From: Calvatia gigantea
Lineage: Eukaryota > Basidiomycota > Agaricomycetes > Agaricales > Lycoperdaceae
NCBI GenBank assembly: GCA_025093985.1
Contig: JACAAK010000011.1
Coordinates: 1,240,001 to 1,304,000 of the forward strand
Length of the DNA stretch: 64,000 nucleotides
Direction: 5' to 3'
Position 1 is the first letter of the stretch; the number at the start of each line of letters is the position of its first letter. The translations under genes and the position numbers were made by a program. This document shows, piece by piece, positions 43,039 through 55,500 of the stretch. A model generated the notes under the pieces. The model ran no database searches and had not been told where the DNA came from. It worked only from the letters and a program-made list of their open reading frames with translations.

Positions 43039-44216
43039 CTATCTGGGGATTGATACCACCGCTCCTGCATAGTGCTCATGTAGTCCACAGATCGCAATGA
43101 ACCCCTCCAGCCATTCCAGCTCTGCCTCTGGCCATGGGCGATAGGCGTCCAACGGACGTCGAGAGTCATCGTGGGGCAGTTTTGGCGCGTTGAAGGCATA
43201 ACTGCCGTGGCCACCCTGAATCGTACGTCTCACGCGAGCTGATCCTGCCCCAGGAGGGGATGCGTCCCAACGAGGGTAGACGTACTCAATGCCGTCGATT
43301 ACGGTCTGGAGTTGTGATGGGTATTGGTGTTTGGATTGCGGCCATCGTTTAAGGGTTTTGTGAAATAGGCAGAGGTACCTACGTCGGGTGACCATCTCAT
43401 TAATCAATGCAAGTATGTGAAGAAATTAAGAGGAAAAGAGCGCACCTGTCGTAAGGGATAAGCGGGAAAATCCTCCTAGAAAACAAGGACACGGTAGGCC
43501 TACACCAGGGTTCTGAGATCTTTCGCGCGAGATATTCAAATCGACCTTGGAGATGCAACCTGTGCGAGTTGGTCCGGCCCTCTTGTGAGGGGTCGTCAGC
43601 GGATTTGAGCATATGATGGTGATCTCGGGTGAGCGCGGCGAATTTCAACAACTGTTCTTGCTGAAGTCGTTTGAGTCCGTCGATGGCACCGAACAACGCA
43701 TCGACGATGTATTCCGCCTCCTCCGCGGTCGCGGTTATCCAGGAATGGAAAGGAGGGATCAAGATGCCAGTTTTATGTTCTTCATGGTACTCCTGATAAA
43801 CGGGCAGAGCTTCCGCACATTTGGAAAGTTCTTTATGTATGGCAAAGAGAATAGTTGAGCAGATATCTTTACTGCTAACGGATTTATTCTTCTGTAAGAG
43901 AACCTGGGCATCGGTATCAAGGAGATGGTTTTTGACTGATGCGCTCGTTCGGCCGTTTACGTTGGAGGACGCGGAGGTAGATAGTGAAGTAACGTTTGAT
44001 GTCTGGGAGGTCTGATGCCGGGAAAAGGCGACCTAGGTCGAGGTGGGATAATACACATGCGTCAAGGTAGGGATTTGGTGCGACACAGAGCAGCGCGAGG
44101 AGTTTGGAAAGTTGTATGTCGGAGAAGACTTTGTGAACTATTTCGACGGGTAGATTGGCCAGATGGGCGGATATCTTGTGATAGGCAGGGAATAGCAAGA
44201 TACTGGTGGAAGTCAT
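43039..44216 (-). CDS. F-box-like protein, exon boundaries partly uncertain
   Basis: The start at 44216 leads into an F-box-type segment (LANLPVEIVHKVFSDIQLSK then LLALLCVAPNPYLDACVLSH, LFPASDLPDIKRYF). Such proteins usually link a substrate to SCF ubiquitin ligases. The middle part (about 43900-43446) is open in another frame (DICSTILFAIHKELSKCAEA, IPPFHSWITATAEEAEYIVD). A clean intron (43445-43379) joins it to the last exon 43378-43039 (YLCLFHKTLKRWPQ to VVSIPR-stop). Between the first and middle parts no canonical GT...AG intron of the right phase exists. The only fit is a weak gtcctc donor to the cccag at about 43904. So either that intron or a frameshift must be assumed. Confidence 0.55.
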
Positions 44217-44399
44217 TTCCTAACAATGAAGGGATGCTGCACCGCTCATGTTTTGATCGGGACGGCATCTGGTAGCAACGGAATGTCCTTTTTGGTGGCA
44301 TCCCCAGAAGCCCCTCCCAAGAGTAGACACCCCTTGTAGTACATAGATGAAGAAAGTCATGACCAGGGACACCATTCTTGCCGATGTGTAGTATACATA

Positions 44400-45299
44400 T
44401 CACAATTTTCTCCTCTTTCTACTCTTCATGGCCTCCAGGTTCTCTTCTTTGCGGTCCTCTACTCTTCGCAAAAATTCTACTTTTTCGAGATACCCGCCAC
44501 CCCTCCTATTTACCTCTAGTTCACCTTGGAGTTCGGTATCTTGAGTGTGGACTTTCCAGTCCAACAACGACTTATCAAGTGTTGTCAGTTTCTTCACTTT
44601 TTGTGACGATGGCAGCGCGCCCAGCACTGTCTTCGGCTTCCGCGGGCCAGGCTTTTTTATTGGTAACTTTGCAGATGATGCTGTACTTGTCATAGAAGCG
44701 GACGCGGCAGACGAATCAGAAGGTGGAACAGATGGTGCACCAGACTGTGCGTTTGTTGGTTCATGGGGGTCGGTTTTCTCCTTAGCTCCCGAGCATAGTG
44801 GCCATTTCTTCGCTTCTGGAGAATCTTCTGGTACCTCGACAACCTCACTGGATCCATATTACGATTTCAGCGACATCAAAAAGGTGACAAAATGACGTAC
44901 GTAGTATATTCTCCGGCGAAAAGATATCTCCTCTGTATCTTAACCATTCTCTTCTTTTCAGCTGTCTCTATCTTCTGTTCTGTCGAAGACGTGACGGAAG
45001 CCTGGAAGTCTGCCCAAAGTGCCTCCCTGCCTCTATCCCCTGGTTTAATGTCTTATGCACATTTTTCCGCGATAAAACTTACTTCTGCTTGTTTTCTGCT
45101 TCTTGCGCAGTTTGACCGGATTCTTTGACATGCTGACTCTCTAGTTGACTTTCATCTTCGCTGTCAGAACTTAACTCTAATGAGCGCGTTCGAAGCGGTC
45201 AGTCGAAGGTAATTAAACACGATGCTCACCTTCACGTGCTGGCGGGATGTAATCGTCGTCGTTTTCTGAGTCGGATTGGCTGTGCGGTACAGAGGACAT
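44400..45299 (-). CDS. SWC5: SWR1-complex subunit Swc5 (BCNT/CFDP1 family, 245 aa)
   Basis: Four exons (45299-45230, 45176-45083, 45026-44901, 44847-44400) give 245 aa. Swc5 helps the SWR1 remodeller exchange H2A for H2A.Z in nucleosomes. The acidic N-terminus (SDSENDDDYIPPARE, SDSEDESQ) is the histone-binding part. A middle EALWADFQASV and RRYLFAGEYT motif follows. The C-terminal BCNT domain has TTLDKSLLDWKVHTQD and GGGYLEKVEFLRRVEDRKEE, the family hallmark, and ends RKRRKL. It is divergent from the eL42 gene, with about 540 bases between the start codons. Confidence 0.92.
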
Positions 45300-45842
45300 A
45301 GTAGCGGGTGGCAAGAGGTAGTGAGCGCTAATAATAGACAGTGAGGTCATTGCATCTCCGGAAACCCCGCAACAAGCACAAACAATGGAGATTAGGCTTT
45401 GCTCAAGCTACAACTCGAATCAAAGAGTTCAGCGGAAAACAACAATTCGCAACCTTGGATGAGGCCGCTACGGACTGCAAGGGCGTTACATCTGACTTTG
45501 AGCAAGAGAGCTAAATAAGTATGTCGTTGACAGCACCGCACACACATTAATTATTAGGTCGTACAACCGCCTAATCCTCAAAACTACGCTTTAGCTTCCA
45601 CCTCAAAAAATGCTTAAACACTCAAAAGTTCATATTATCAGCGCTGAAACGTTGACTGACAATGAATAAAACAATAAAAAGCAAGCGATAAGGAAGAGAA
45701 AGGTAAGCGGTGGGAGTCAGAATCGTACACCGTGTGAAATACTATACGGGTACTGTACAGGACCACGCACTCGGCGATTACCGAACTTGGTCGCCAATCC
45801 CGATACACCCAGCCTAAGGTCCTCATCGTCGTCGCCAGCAAA

Positions 45843-46497
45843 ATGGTCAACATTCCGAAGTAAGATACCTTTTGGTTACACTTACGAACCACCTCAACGC
45901 TTACTAAAAATCTTTGCCACTTAGGACTCGCCGGACCTGTAAGTGTGGATTTTTTAGATGCCGAAGCCCAAACGCTAAGAAACCACAACGCTCGCAGACT
46001 GTAAGGGCAAGAATTGCAAGAAGCACACGTACGTTCACTAATGAAATACCACACCTGAAAAACATAGCCTATTGGTGTTTTGTAGACCGCACAAAGTGAC
46101 GCAATATAAGAAGGGCAAGGACTCTCTCTTTGCGCAGGGAAAGCGTCGTTACGACCGTAAGCAGTCGGGTTATGGTGGTCAGACCAAGCCCGTCTTCCAC
46201 AAGAAGGGATGTCTCGACACCTTTGTTCCTTCCTCCTTGATTGATCTTTGCATCCTTTAGGCCAAGACAACCAAAAAGGTCGTATTGCGTCTGGAGTGCA
46301 ATGTATGCAAATACAAAATGCAACTATCCCTGAAGCGTTGCAAACAGTAAGTGATTAATGGCTACGTCATGCTACTGTACTGAAGCCCGTTTCTAAGTTT
46401 CGAGCTTGGTGGCGAGAAGAAGACCAAGGGTGCCGCCCTCACTTTCGTACGTTCAATAACCTCACCTCATGTAACGCGCACTGATTTCATCCAGTAA
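45843..46497 (+). CDS. RPL42: 60S ribosomal protein eL42 (RPL36A/L44), with a GG-AG intron
   Basis: Seven exons (45843-45859, 45925-45938, 45998-46028, 46086-46206, 46261-46346, 46398-46446, 46495-46497) give 106 aa, the normal length. The protein starts [20 protein letters not shown], carries [20 protein letters not shown] and the [13 protein letters not shown] loop near the E site, plus the second zinc-ribbon CxxC (CNVC), and ends KTKGAALTF. Two oddities: intron 4 (46207-46260) begins GGATGT where GTATGT is expected, and no other donor restores frame. The last exon is just the stop codon TAA. A sequencing or assembly error at 46208 is a plausible alternative to a true non-canonical intron. 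Confidence 0.9.
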
Positions 46498-47126
46498 CGG
46501 TCCACGCATCGTTTTTATGTCGCATTTTTGTTGTATCATTTTGATCCCCCCAATATGATTGCCCATGCCCTCGATTTTGGCCTGTGTCGTGCACTACATT
46601 GTATGCCGATCGATCGATAAGAGCTTAATACTCCTCATTGGCCTCTATCTTGGTTTCCTGCCTCGAGGCTTGAAGCGCCACTTTCGAGAATCGTCCGCAG
46701 CCTGCACGCAGTGGATTGGGTAAGGAGGAATCAGGCAATCTTAAAGGCTCCAGTATCTATTTGACCAGCTTCTGGCCGCTTGAAATGTCATTCGCGAAGA
46801 TGCGTTCAATTAATGCCCATAAACAAGTCGTTCTGTTTACGGGAGTGTGAGATCCGTGAGTGATAACCATTTTTGGAAAGAGAATTCTGCTTCCGAATGA
46901 TCCCCTAGCGTCAACCAACGTCGCCCAGAATCCAGGAGCGAAAATGCTGTTCAATCTTTCCTTCTTAGACGGCGTTCAGGTTCCTGAGACATGATGTCTC
47001 CTCCTGGCGCTTCCCACCATGAACCACTACATCAAGCATCAGTCACATATAAGTCAACTTTCTCGGGACCCGCAAACTCCCATCATACACACCGTTGCTT
47101 CCTAGCCCCCGTAACCACCCACTGCT
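46498..47126. other. Intergenic, no gene seen
   Basis: 3' region of eL42 and promoter of the acetyltransferase gene. Only short open frames. Confidence 0.5.
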
Positions 47127-48837
47127 ATGCCATCCGAGAATCTGACTGTCTACTTGACTCAAAGGCTCGAAGGTCGAGACCAACACATCGAACTACTCTC
47201 TCAGCTGTTCGAAGAGTCGCAGGTTGTCACTATTGAGACTGCGGATCCCGTACTCGACCTCATATCCTTCGCCCAAGACGCTACTGACTTTTGGGTCATT
47301 AACGCAATTGACTCGTCCAAAGCTGCAGCAGAGGATCTGCTGCCCGATGACTCCTGGTCTGAGGAAGAGCTCACCAACTCCCTAGGCTTGCTCCCTATCT
47401 CTGAGTTTGGTTCCTCTGCAGCAGCACACCCACACCCCCCGGCAGGTTCTGGTGCTCATGAGCGCTTTTCCGAAATGCTCAATACCGGGGGGGCACGCAA
47501 CACCCCTAGCTCCAGTGCTACGTGTCAAAGCGATACTATTCCTCGAAACCGACCACGGTGCACCAATGAGGAAATATATCAGTTGACTCAGGACAGAACC
47601 ATTGCCGGTTTTATCTACCTTCTCCCCTCGTCTGCTTACCCAGATGCCCTCCATTTCCAAGAGTACAACATTGGCATCATCTTACGCCCCCAATGGAGGG
47701 GCTACGGCGTAGGGAGGAAGGCACTTCGCCTCGCGCTAGACCTCATATTTTCGCATCCAGAGGTGCATCGTGTTCAAGCACAATTGATCGATTGCTACAG
47801 GAACGATAAAGCACTCACGCTTTTTACGCGCATGTGGGTACCCATTCAACAAATGTCTTGATGCTTAACAGCATTTCACTCCGAATTGATATATCAACTG
47901 ACTTTGACTTGTCACTTCCTCCTTTTGGTATTACAGGGGCTTCTCTCATGAGGGAACACGGCGTCAAGGCTTTTATTGTCCTCTTACGGCAGAGTGGAAG
48001 GACGTAACAACGCTTGCGGTGCTAGCCATGGATTGGCTCATGCAGGATCGGGGAGGGAGGAGCGGTTTCCGGTCGGCGCCCAAATCACTATGGGATGCTC
48101 TGTTCGCACGTCATCAGCGAGAGCGTGAGGAGTTATTGCGGTGGGAAGATAAGCGCCCGCGTCACACCACAAGCTTGGAGACAGTTCGTGGGGGGAACAC
48201 CACCCCCGTTCCTGGGAACTTCGGAGAAACTGATGCGTCGGATGCTGAAGCGGCTTCTCCAAGTGAGAGCGAAAGGGCAGAGAGGCCGAAGAGGAAACTA
48301 TTCGAGATCGGTGACGGAAATGCAGGTGCTGGTGATGCATATGATGCGTCCAGTTCGGAGTACGAGAGTGAATTTGAAAGTGTTGTTGAAGGGAGTCCCC
48401 CGAAGAGGTTCCGCACTAGACGGGGGGAGACGAGTTTGGCGGCAGAAGGTTTAAATATCCTTGAGGCCAATTGGCTGAATGCGGATCTCGGCACTCTACC
48501 CAATTCAACGCATACCCTGGTCGCCAGCGTCAATCGGACAGCGGACGAAATCGTGGGTGGCCGGCGGGACACTTCATATCAGAGAGTTGACGACTCAAGC
48601 GACCAGCCACGCAGTGCTAGTACCAATGCCAGTCCTAGTCCCAATTTCAGTCCTTGTCTCAGTCCTGGTTCCGGCTTCAGCCCCAGCCCCGAACCCAGGG
48701 AAGGATCCGTCATCAGTGTCCCGTCTTCAGAACTTGAATCAGAGACTGAGCCCGGATATGCGGATTCTGAGCCGGGCTCCGAATCCTCTCATTCTGGCTG
48801 GGAATTAGTCGAAAGTGATGATGAACTTGGCCGTTAA
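47127..48837 (+). CDS. GNAT-family N-acetyltransferase with disordered acidic tail (535 aa)
   Basis: Two exons (47127-47833, 47937-48837; intron 103 bases) give 535 aa. The N-terminal about 270 residues form a GNAT fold: an acidic N-part, a low-complexity insertion (about 95-150), the core strand IGIILRPQ, the acetyl-CoA pyrophosphate loop WRGYGVGRKAL (RGxGVG), then ALTLFTRM joined across the intron to GFSHEGTRRQGF. The rest is Ser/Glu/Asp/Pro-rich and disordered (tandem SPSP/SPG pieces near 48620-48700) with two basic patches (PKRKLFE, PKRFRTRR). The substrate is unknown. A diverged paralogue lies downstream at 50218. Confidence 0.75.
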
Positions 48838-50217
48838 TTAGGGTTTAACAGTGAGCTTCTTGTTTTGGCCGCCATATCACTTTCCTGTTCGATTGATTCG
48901 TCAAGCATGGTGATGCCAAAATGCTATTGTCTGATTCCGTTGAGTGTTTGCGTTGTAACATCTGGTGTATCAATATGGCGTTCCCCTTTGTGCTTCCGCA
49001 CCTGCGTTCTGGCCCCCATTTGTTTCCTTGATCATGTCCAATGCTTGTGGACATCACAAAAACTGTACTAGCTACAAGCACAGCCATGTACAAAAGAGTA
49101 CCATTGCTTCAGCATCTATTCCCCGGTGACAGAGTTTGACTTGACAGCGAAAACAGTTTTTGGGGTTTATCGGAAAACCGGTGCAACCTCAACTTGCGGA
49201 TATCGCGGCGACAAAAATAGCACTGTGATTGTCTCCTGAAAAGCTTAATTGATCCCTTCAAGTCAATTTTAAATATGCACATCCCCTGGTTAAACCATCA
49301 CGCGGGACATCCCGCCTTCTTCACTGCAACCCTCTCGTTGTTCCTATACAAGCCTCACGATGGTCGTCATCTGGGTAGACAGGACAGTGACCACCGCTCG
49401 GTCGCGTCGGGGATGCTTAGGCAATCATTAATCTTCGTCGGCTATGTTAATGAGTTGCTGTCGAAGACTTACATTTGATCTCTTGGTTCATTGCGGCTTG
49501 CGGATCAGGCAGACCAGGTTCGAAGGATAACAGAGCTTCGCGTTTACATACGGTCACTCGCGGCGAGATATACCGAAACCCTCGAACCCACTCGGTCCTG
49601 TTCCCCGACAACGTCCAGGGGAGGGTTCCAGATTTAACAAGGCCCATTCTGCCTAGCTTTAGCCTCCACCCAGCGAGGCCTGTCCCGGCAAGACACAAAT
49701 TTGGCAATGTCTATTGTCGGTTCTTGACAAAGCTACCGGGGATACCGGACACTGCCTCGCAGGCGTGCGTAAACATTTTTCTCTCCGCTCCGCCTACGGA
49801 AAACTTCCCTGGAATGACAGAGTAGTACCATTTATACACCTTGAGCCTTGAGGCTTGGAGCTTCAAGCATTCATCAATGCCTTTGGAAACTTTTTGGAAG
49901 GTGTCCGACTCATTGTGGGCCTGTGGGCGTACAAGATGGCTATACGGTACTACTCGATAATGGACCATCATATGCACAAAAGAAGCGACTCTTTTGTATC
50001 GATAAATTGCAATGAGCGCTGAGGCTGCCTCATGTCCTATCAAAAGGCACTTGAATTGACAGAAGGTTCGCAGGAAGCATGCCACGAAAATAATTTCAGG
50101 CCTTCACAAGTACAACAAGCACAGCCGCCCTGTTCTCCATATACCACCGTCCCGAACAATTCGATCTGGCACCATCTGTCCTCTTACTGCGCTCGCTGAA
50201 CCCGACCCCGAACCACT
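48838..50217. other. Intergenic 1.4 kb, no supported gene
   Basis: A minus-strand frame (50085-49711, 124 aa) and another at 49707-49447 have mildly coding-like composition but no motif, splice signal or paralogue, so I leave them uncalled. The rest holds the 3' region and promoter of the flanking GNAT genes. Confidence 0.4.
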
Positions 50218-51720
50218 ATGCCGCGCCCTGTGAAAATATCTCTGGAAAGATGGAAAAACGAGTCCGAAAACACGTTTGCAGAAAACGTGACAGTGTTGCT
50301 GGACACCTTTAGGGAGTTCAAACTTCTCTACCCAGAGCTAGGCAAATACCCCGATGAAATCGGCCCCTTCGAGATTGCGCTGGATTATATGGAGGATTTT
50401 TGGATTGTCAGCCTGAACGTCCTCAACGGCTATGTTTCGGACGATTGGGTTAAGACGGATGATCAGGAAAAGCCGGCATTTTATGAACCCGCGCTGAGCT
50501 CTCGGGAGCTCAGAGGGACGATGAGAGGAGTGACAGGCGAAAGGGGAGGGAGAGACGTGGGTTTGGGGAACCTGGGCCTGAAGAGCTTCCCATTGATCGG
50601 GCCACCTTCTGGCGGGGCCGTGACCCCCGAGGCCAATCACGCATCCAACAGTGGTGGCGCGAGCGGCAGCTCAGATTCTGGGTTACCTGTTGTTCATGGT
50701 TCTGGCAGCGGTGGCAATACGGGTGCACTGGGCGCGGGCTTTCTAGATGCCATCCCTTATGACCCAGATGCTACGCCCAGACCTGAGACAGCATCGACGG
50801 AGTTGGATGGCCTCGATCTTGGTTTTTTCAGCCAGGTTGAAAATACGGCCGCCCTCCAACCCACGGAACTCCCACCACGCGCCCTCCCAGAGCTTGATGA
50901 TCCGGAGGACCAACAATACGACGAGGCAGCTCGTCATAGACTGGCGAACGGGATTAAGGAACAACATGTCGTCGGGCTGGCTTTCGCCACCCCGTCTACC
51001 GTCCATATCCCAGATGAACTGCGCGGACAACCAATACGTAACAACAACGGCGACGAACCGTCAGAGGCGGGGCCTAGAGCCAAGCGCGCTCGGCTAATGG
51101 ATTTGGGTCCTAAATCATATGATATAGGCATCCTTCTCAAGTTAGACGAAGTCCGCGAGAAGATTCTCTCAACTTGCGGACTGCGTATCACGGACGAGAT
51201 AGAAGAGAGCTTAATTCAAGATGCGGTGCTCAATCTTCTTATAGACCTAGAGCCAAGGCTCGATCTATGCGGTGTGCTCCAATTCCAAGTATTGATGGTG
51301 CCGGGTTGGGAGCGGTCGCATGATAGACTCCTTTCAGCTTTACTCAGTATGTGAGTCACAAAGTTTACCTTATTTGTGCAACGATCTGAGGCATTTGGGA
51401 CTGGGAACAAAAAATTTTGTTTGCACTGCCTTGTGTCTTCTATCCTTCTTGCTTTCTACAACCTTCCGTTTCTTTGATCATATACTGAATCTTCCTTTCC
51501 CAGAGGGTTCATGCGTGAGGGGGAAGGCAAGATCCTCAATTACCGTGGCTACGAAGAATTGGTGGTGGTACTAACGATACGTATGGGTGAATGGGAGCGG
51601 TACAAGTATGAGATTCGGAATGTCCCAAAGGATCTCAGAATGTTTGGTCCAGGAGGGAGTCGGGACAAAAGAAAGGGGAAGGCCAAGGAGGACTCGGAGT
51701 TCCCACTTTTGGCTTTGTGA
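50218..51720 (+). CDS. Degenerate GNAT-like paralogue (449 aa)
   Basis: Two exons (50218-51350, 51504-51720; intron 153 bases) give 449 aa. The overall plan mirrors the gene at 47127: an N-terminal part with FEIALDYMEDFWIVSLNVLN and a long low-complexity Gly/Ser/Pro insertion. Then come a core strand DIGILLKLDE, an LLIDLEPRLDLCGVLQFQVL strand and a terminal LLSALLSI joined across the intron to GFMREGEGK, at the same splice position and phase as GFSHEG in its neighbour. The RGxGxG acetyl-CoA loop is missing: the region after the core strand reads VREKILSTCGLRITDEI. It is thus probably not a working acetyltransferase. It may be a pseudo-enzyme or binding protein. Confidence 0.6.
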
Positions 51721-52508
51721 TTAAGGTTTCGAAGGGCATGAGGCACACATTCAGATAAGATTGAATGCGTAAACGTGTACTTGGGACCCATGTGTCAGAT
51801 TTGTATCAGCACTTTATGCATTATGTCGGAAGCATGACGAAGGAGGGATTTATTTTTTTCGGCAAGACCCACAATCTGTCATACACTATGTATCATCGGC
51901 AGGCAGCTTAAATTTAGCAAAAGATTAACCCTTCCAGGCGTCACCAGCAGCTTTGAAACCATACACAAAGCATGGCCAATCTCGGGCACGGGGGTATTAT
52001 TTTCGAGGAAATAAGTTTTTTTGAGGTTTTGAAGCATCTTTGAGGCGTAAGGTTGGAGAATCTTTAAAATGAACCCGAAACTATTCATCATAACTTGAAT
52101 GTCACACAAGTATCACGGTAGTTTAGCGCTCTTGACAGTTATCTTGCCTCAAGGTGGAAGCCGGGAGCTATTGACTTGGTGTCTGACTGCTTCTAGTCTG
52201 TGCCCCTGGTTCATTATTGTATCTTTAAAACACTATTTATACTTTCAAGCACCTGATTGTTTCAAACATCCCTTGGGGGCCTCAATCATAGCTTCGTATC
52301 CTCATTGTGGTACCCGGTATTTGTTTCTGATTGTAACATTAACGGCCGTGTCGGACATGTCTATCCGAGACGGTGGGGGTGACTTTGAGGAGCAACAACT
52401 GTTGTATTCTGGTGCGGTGAGATCATTTCTATTTTATCAGAGCTCACTCCCTGTTCTCCGCAGTGCGCAGCTCAACCGACAATCAGTTTTCGGGACACCC
52501 AACACTAA
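51721..52508. other. Convergent intergenic region
   Basis: Between the GNAT-like gene (+) and NAA15 (-). No gene seen. Confidence 0.5.
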
Positions 52509-55500
52509 TTACAGCACTTCATCTTTCTGCTCCTGCCGCGCGTCCACAGATAACAAAACTACCTCTTTCAGCTTCGCAATTTCCTCCGCTGTCCCGAACA
52601 CCGTCGACCTAACAAATCTCTGCCTGTACCCCTCCCTAAACTCCTCCACCCTCTCCGACCTTAAACTCTTCAGCACACCCAGAATCTCCAACGCGAGCTC
52701 TATCGTGAAATTCTCATGCAAGTTCACAACAGTACCCAGCAGTAATTCTTCTACCTCACTCTTGGGCGCACCGAGGATTTGCATGGCTTTCGCACATGCC
52801 ACGACGGCCTGACCGCTTCCACTCCCGCCAGTGGAGTTGGGGATTTGGTGATCCAAAACAGTGGTGTGTTTTTGGAGGTATTGTTGGTTGTATGTTTCGA
52901 GCGAGACTTGGGATTCGTCTGGGACACCGAGTTGTTTTACACCTTCGATAAACGCTGGGCCAATTGGTGCTGGAGGTGTCTGGCTTTTGAGGGTGGTTCT
53001 AATGAAATGATGAATATGGATGAGGCGTAGGTGTAGACCCGGATGAGAAGAGTTGAGAGTTTGGATATGTGTGAGGCATGTTAGTGCTTGAAGTAGTTTG
53101 CCTTTCGGTTAAATGGGTCAGCAAGGTTAGGTTGGTTGTCTGAATGGCGAGGTGGAGACGACGTACGACGACGGATGGCTACATCGTAGCTCAATAACCA
53201 GATGTCTATCTGTTTTTGCTCTTCAATAACCACTTTTGCGGATGCAAGGAGGTTTGTGAGAGGCCGCAATAGTTTTGCTGCAGTTTCTAGTCCATCTGGT
53301 GAAGAGAGGAGTTTGATTCCCTCGGGGTCGTCATCTTTCGCAGGTGGTTCAAGGCCCTTGTCTTCATTTGAGTTTTGTTGCTGTTGAGCTATTGCGACGT
53401 GAACACGTATGCAATTAAGGATGAAGAAGAGAGGAGCACCTTTTTTCTCCTCGGCCTTGGAAGCGGCTTTTTTCGCCTTCTTTTTCGCCTTCTTCTCGGC
53501 CTCCGTTAGTTCAGCTTTGTTTTCAGTGAGCGGAAGGGACACCAAGGTGGGGACGATCGGGACGTACGAACAGCAGTAGCAGCTTTGGTTATGGAGGGGT
53601 CATCGTGGGCCTCGACGAAAATCTTCCGAGAAGATACATTTAACAGAGGTGAACACAGGCTAAGGGAAGTACTCACCCGGGTAGCAGCCAAAGCGGCGGT
53701 AATATACGCTGGATGCACACGGAGACGATCTTCCCAAGAGATCAAACTACAGGACCATCACTTTTACCAACACCAAATTGAGTCATGAAATTGCCAATAC
53801 GCACTTTAGATAAATGTTTATCGTGAACTTGCGTAGATTGTATCCATGAAAATCGTATTGATCGTCTTCAAAGTTTTCAATAACTTTCACAGCAGTCATA
53901 TATTTCTTTAACGCGAGGTTGGGTTTCCCATTTATACGATGTGCATTGGCTTCTTCCAAAAGGTAAAGTAATGATTGCATTTCTTCAAGGTCTGCTCCCG
54001 GAGAAACGGCATCCTTCTGTTAGACGCTTATACAGTCAAAAAAACCAACCAAACGAAACTAGGAAATATGCGCACCTTTGTAAACATGCCAAAGATTCCA
54101 ACGGCTTCCTCAACTAACCCAACACGTAACAAATACTTCCCAAGTTTTGTATTCAAAAACCTATCCTGGCCATCCAACAACCTTGCCTCGTTCACGGCGC
54201 GCGCTGCGCCGAGATAATCGCCACACCTCTTTAATACTCGCCCCTTGAACGTGAACAAATCAGGTAATGTAGGTGTGTGCTCGATCGCGTTATCCAACAC
54301 CTCAAGTGCTTTGGCATGATCTCCGAGATACGAGTGATGTTGTGCGAGGTAATACAGGGTCCACAAATATGCGGATGGATCGGAAGATGTTTCGGGATCC
54401 AACTCAGATTCGAGTATCCGTTGGATGGTTTGCTGTTTTTCGGGATTGGTGGGCGAGTATAGAGATTTCAGGTCTGAGAACAGTGATGGGATACCCTTTT
54501 GGAGCGCGGAGGTGAGGTAAGGTTTGACGAGGGACTCGAATGTTGAGCCCGTGGCAAGAGCTAGAGCAAGGCGTTTTGGAGCACCTGCGCGGAGGATTTG
54601 GGAGGAGAGGGTTTGTAAGAGTTCGAGTGCTTGGGGAGCGGATTCAGCTGGGGAGTGAGGTCAAGTCGATGAGTGGGAATCGCTTGGGAAGAGATTGGGA
54701 TGCGATACCTTGAGGGTCGAGGGAGAGTCCTTTGTGGGAGAGGAAACCTTTGTAGTAGTCGTAGGCATCGGGATTGTGGTCTATCAGCGTACGCCAGGCG
54801 GCTTCGGCGTCGGGCGCCTGCAGGTTGGTGAGCAGGCGTGCTTAAGGATTGGTGGTTAGAACAACACTGATGTGAAGGGAGCAATAAAATACACCTCTGT
54901 ATTCCATGATCGCAGTCCGGTCGAGGATTGCGCGTTCTCTTGCGCCGGTATCGAGGATATCAAGGGCCTCCCGCAGTTCTCCAAGGTCCTCAAGTAGCCG
55001 AACATGGTATAGAAGTGTTTCCGAGTGTTCAACATCGTAATCTGGGATGTTCTGATCGTGCGTCAGAAGGGGATGATCGGATAAGTCGAGAATTCTTGCG
55101 GGGCATACCTTGAGCGTCCGTATATACTGCTCCAGGACTTTTTTACTCTCTGGTAGATTTCCGTTGAGATGGTACGCGACAGCAAGTGCGACCCAATGCT
55201 GGCGGAAATTGGGGCGGAGTCGGAGGATGGCATGTCGAGTTTCGACCAGGGCATCAAAAATTCTCAGCTGAGTCTGGAGATGGGCAGCATCGCGCAGGAT
55301 GTTGAGGTTGTCCTACAGGCAGGATAGCAATTACATAGTCTGCTGAAAGGGGCTGAGTTTATGCTCACTCTGTCGAATTTGAGGGCCTGGGTGTACGACT
55401 TGAGAGCCTCTTCGTAGTTCTTCTCGCCCTTCTGGATGAGGCCGAAGACATGCCAGCAGATATGCGATGTCAAGTCGAGCCGCATGCCTTGCTTAACGAG

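Noticed and set aside
49447..50085. Minus-strand open frames between the two GNAT genes
   Set aside because: Composition mildly coding-like but no recognisable domain, start context or intron; treated as intergenic.
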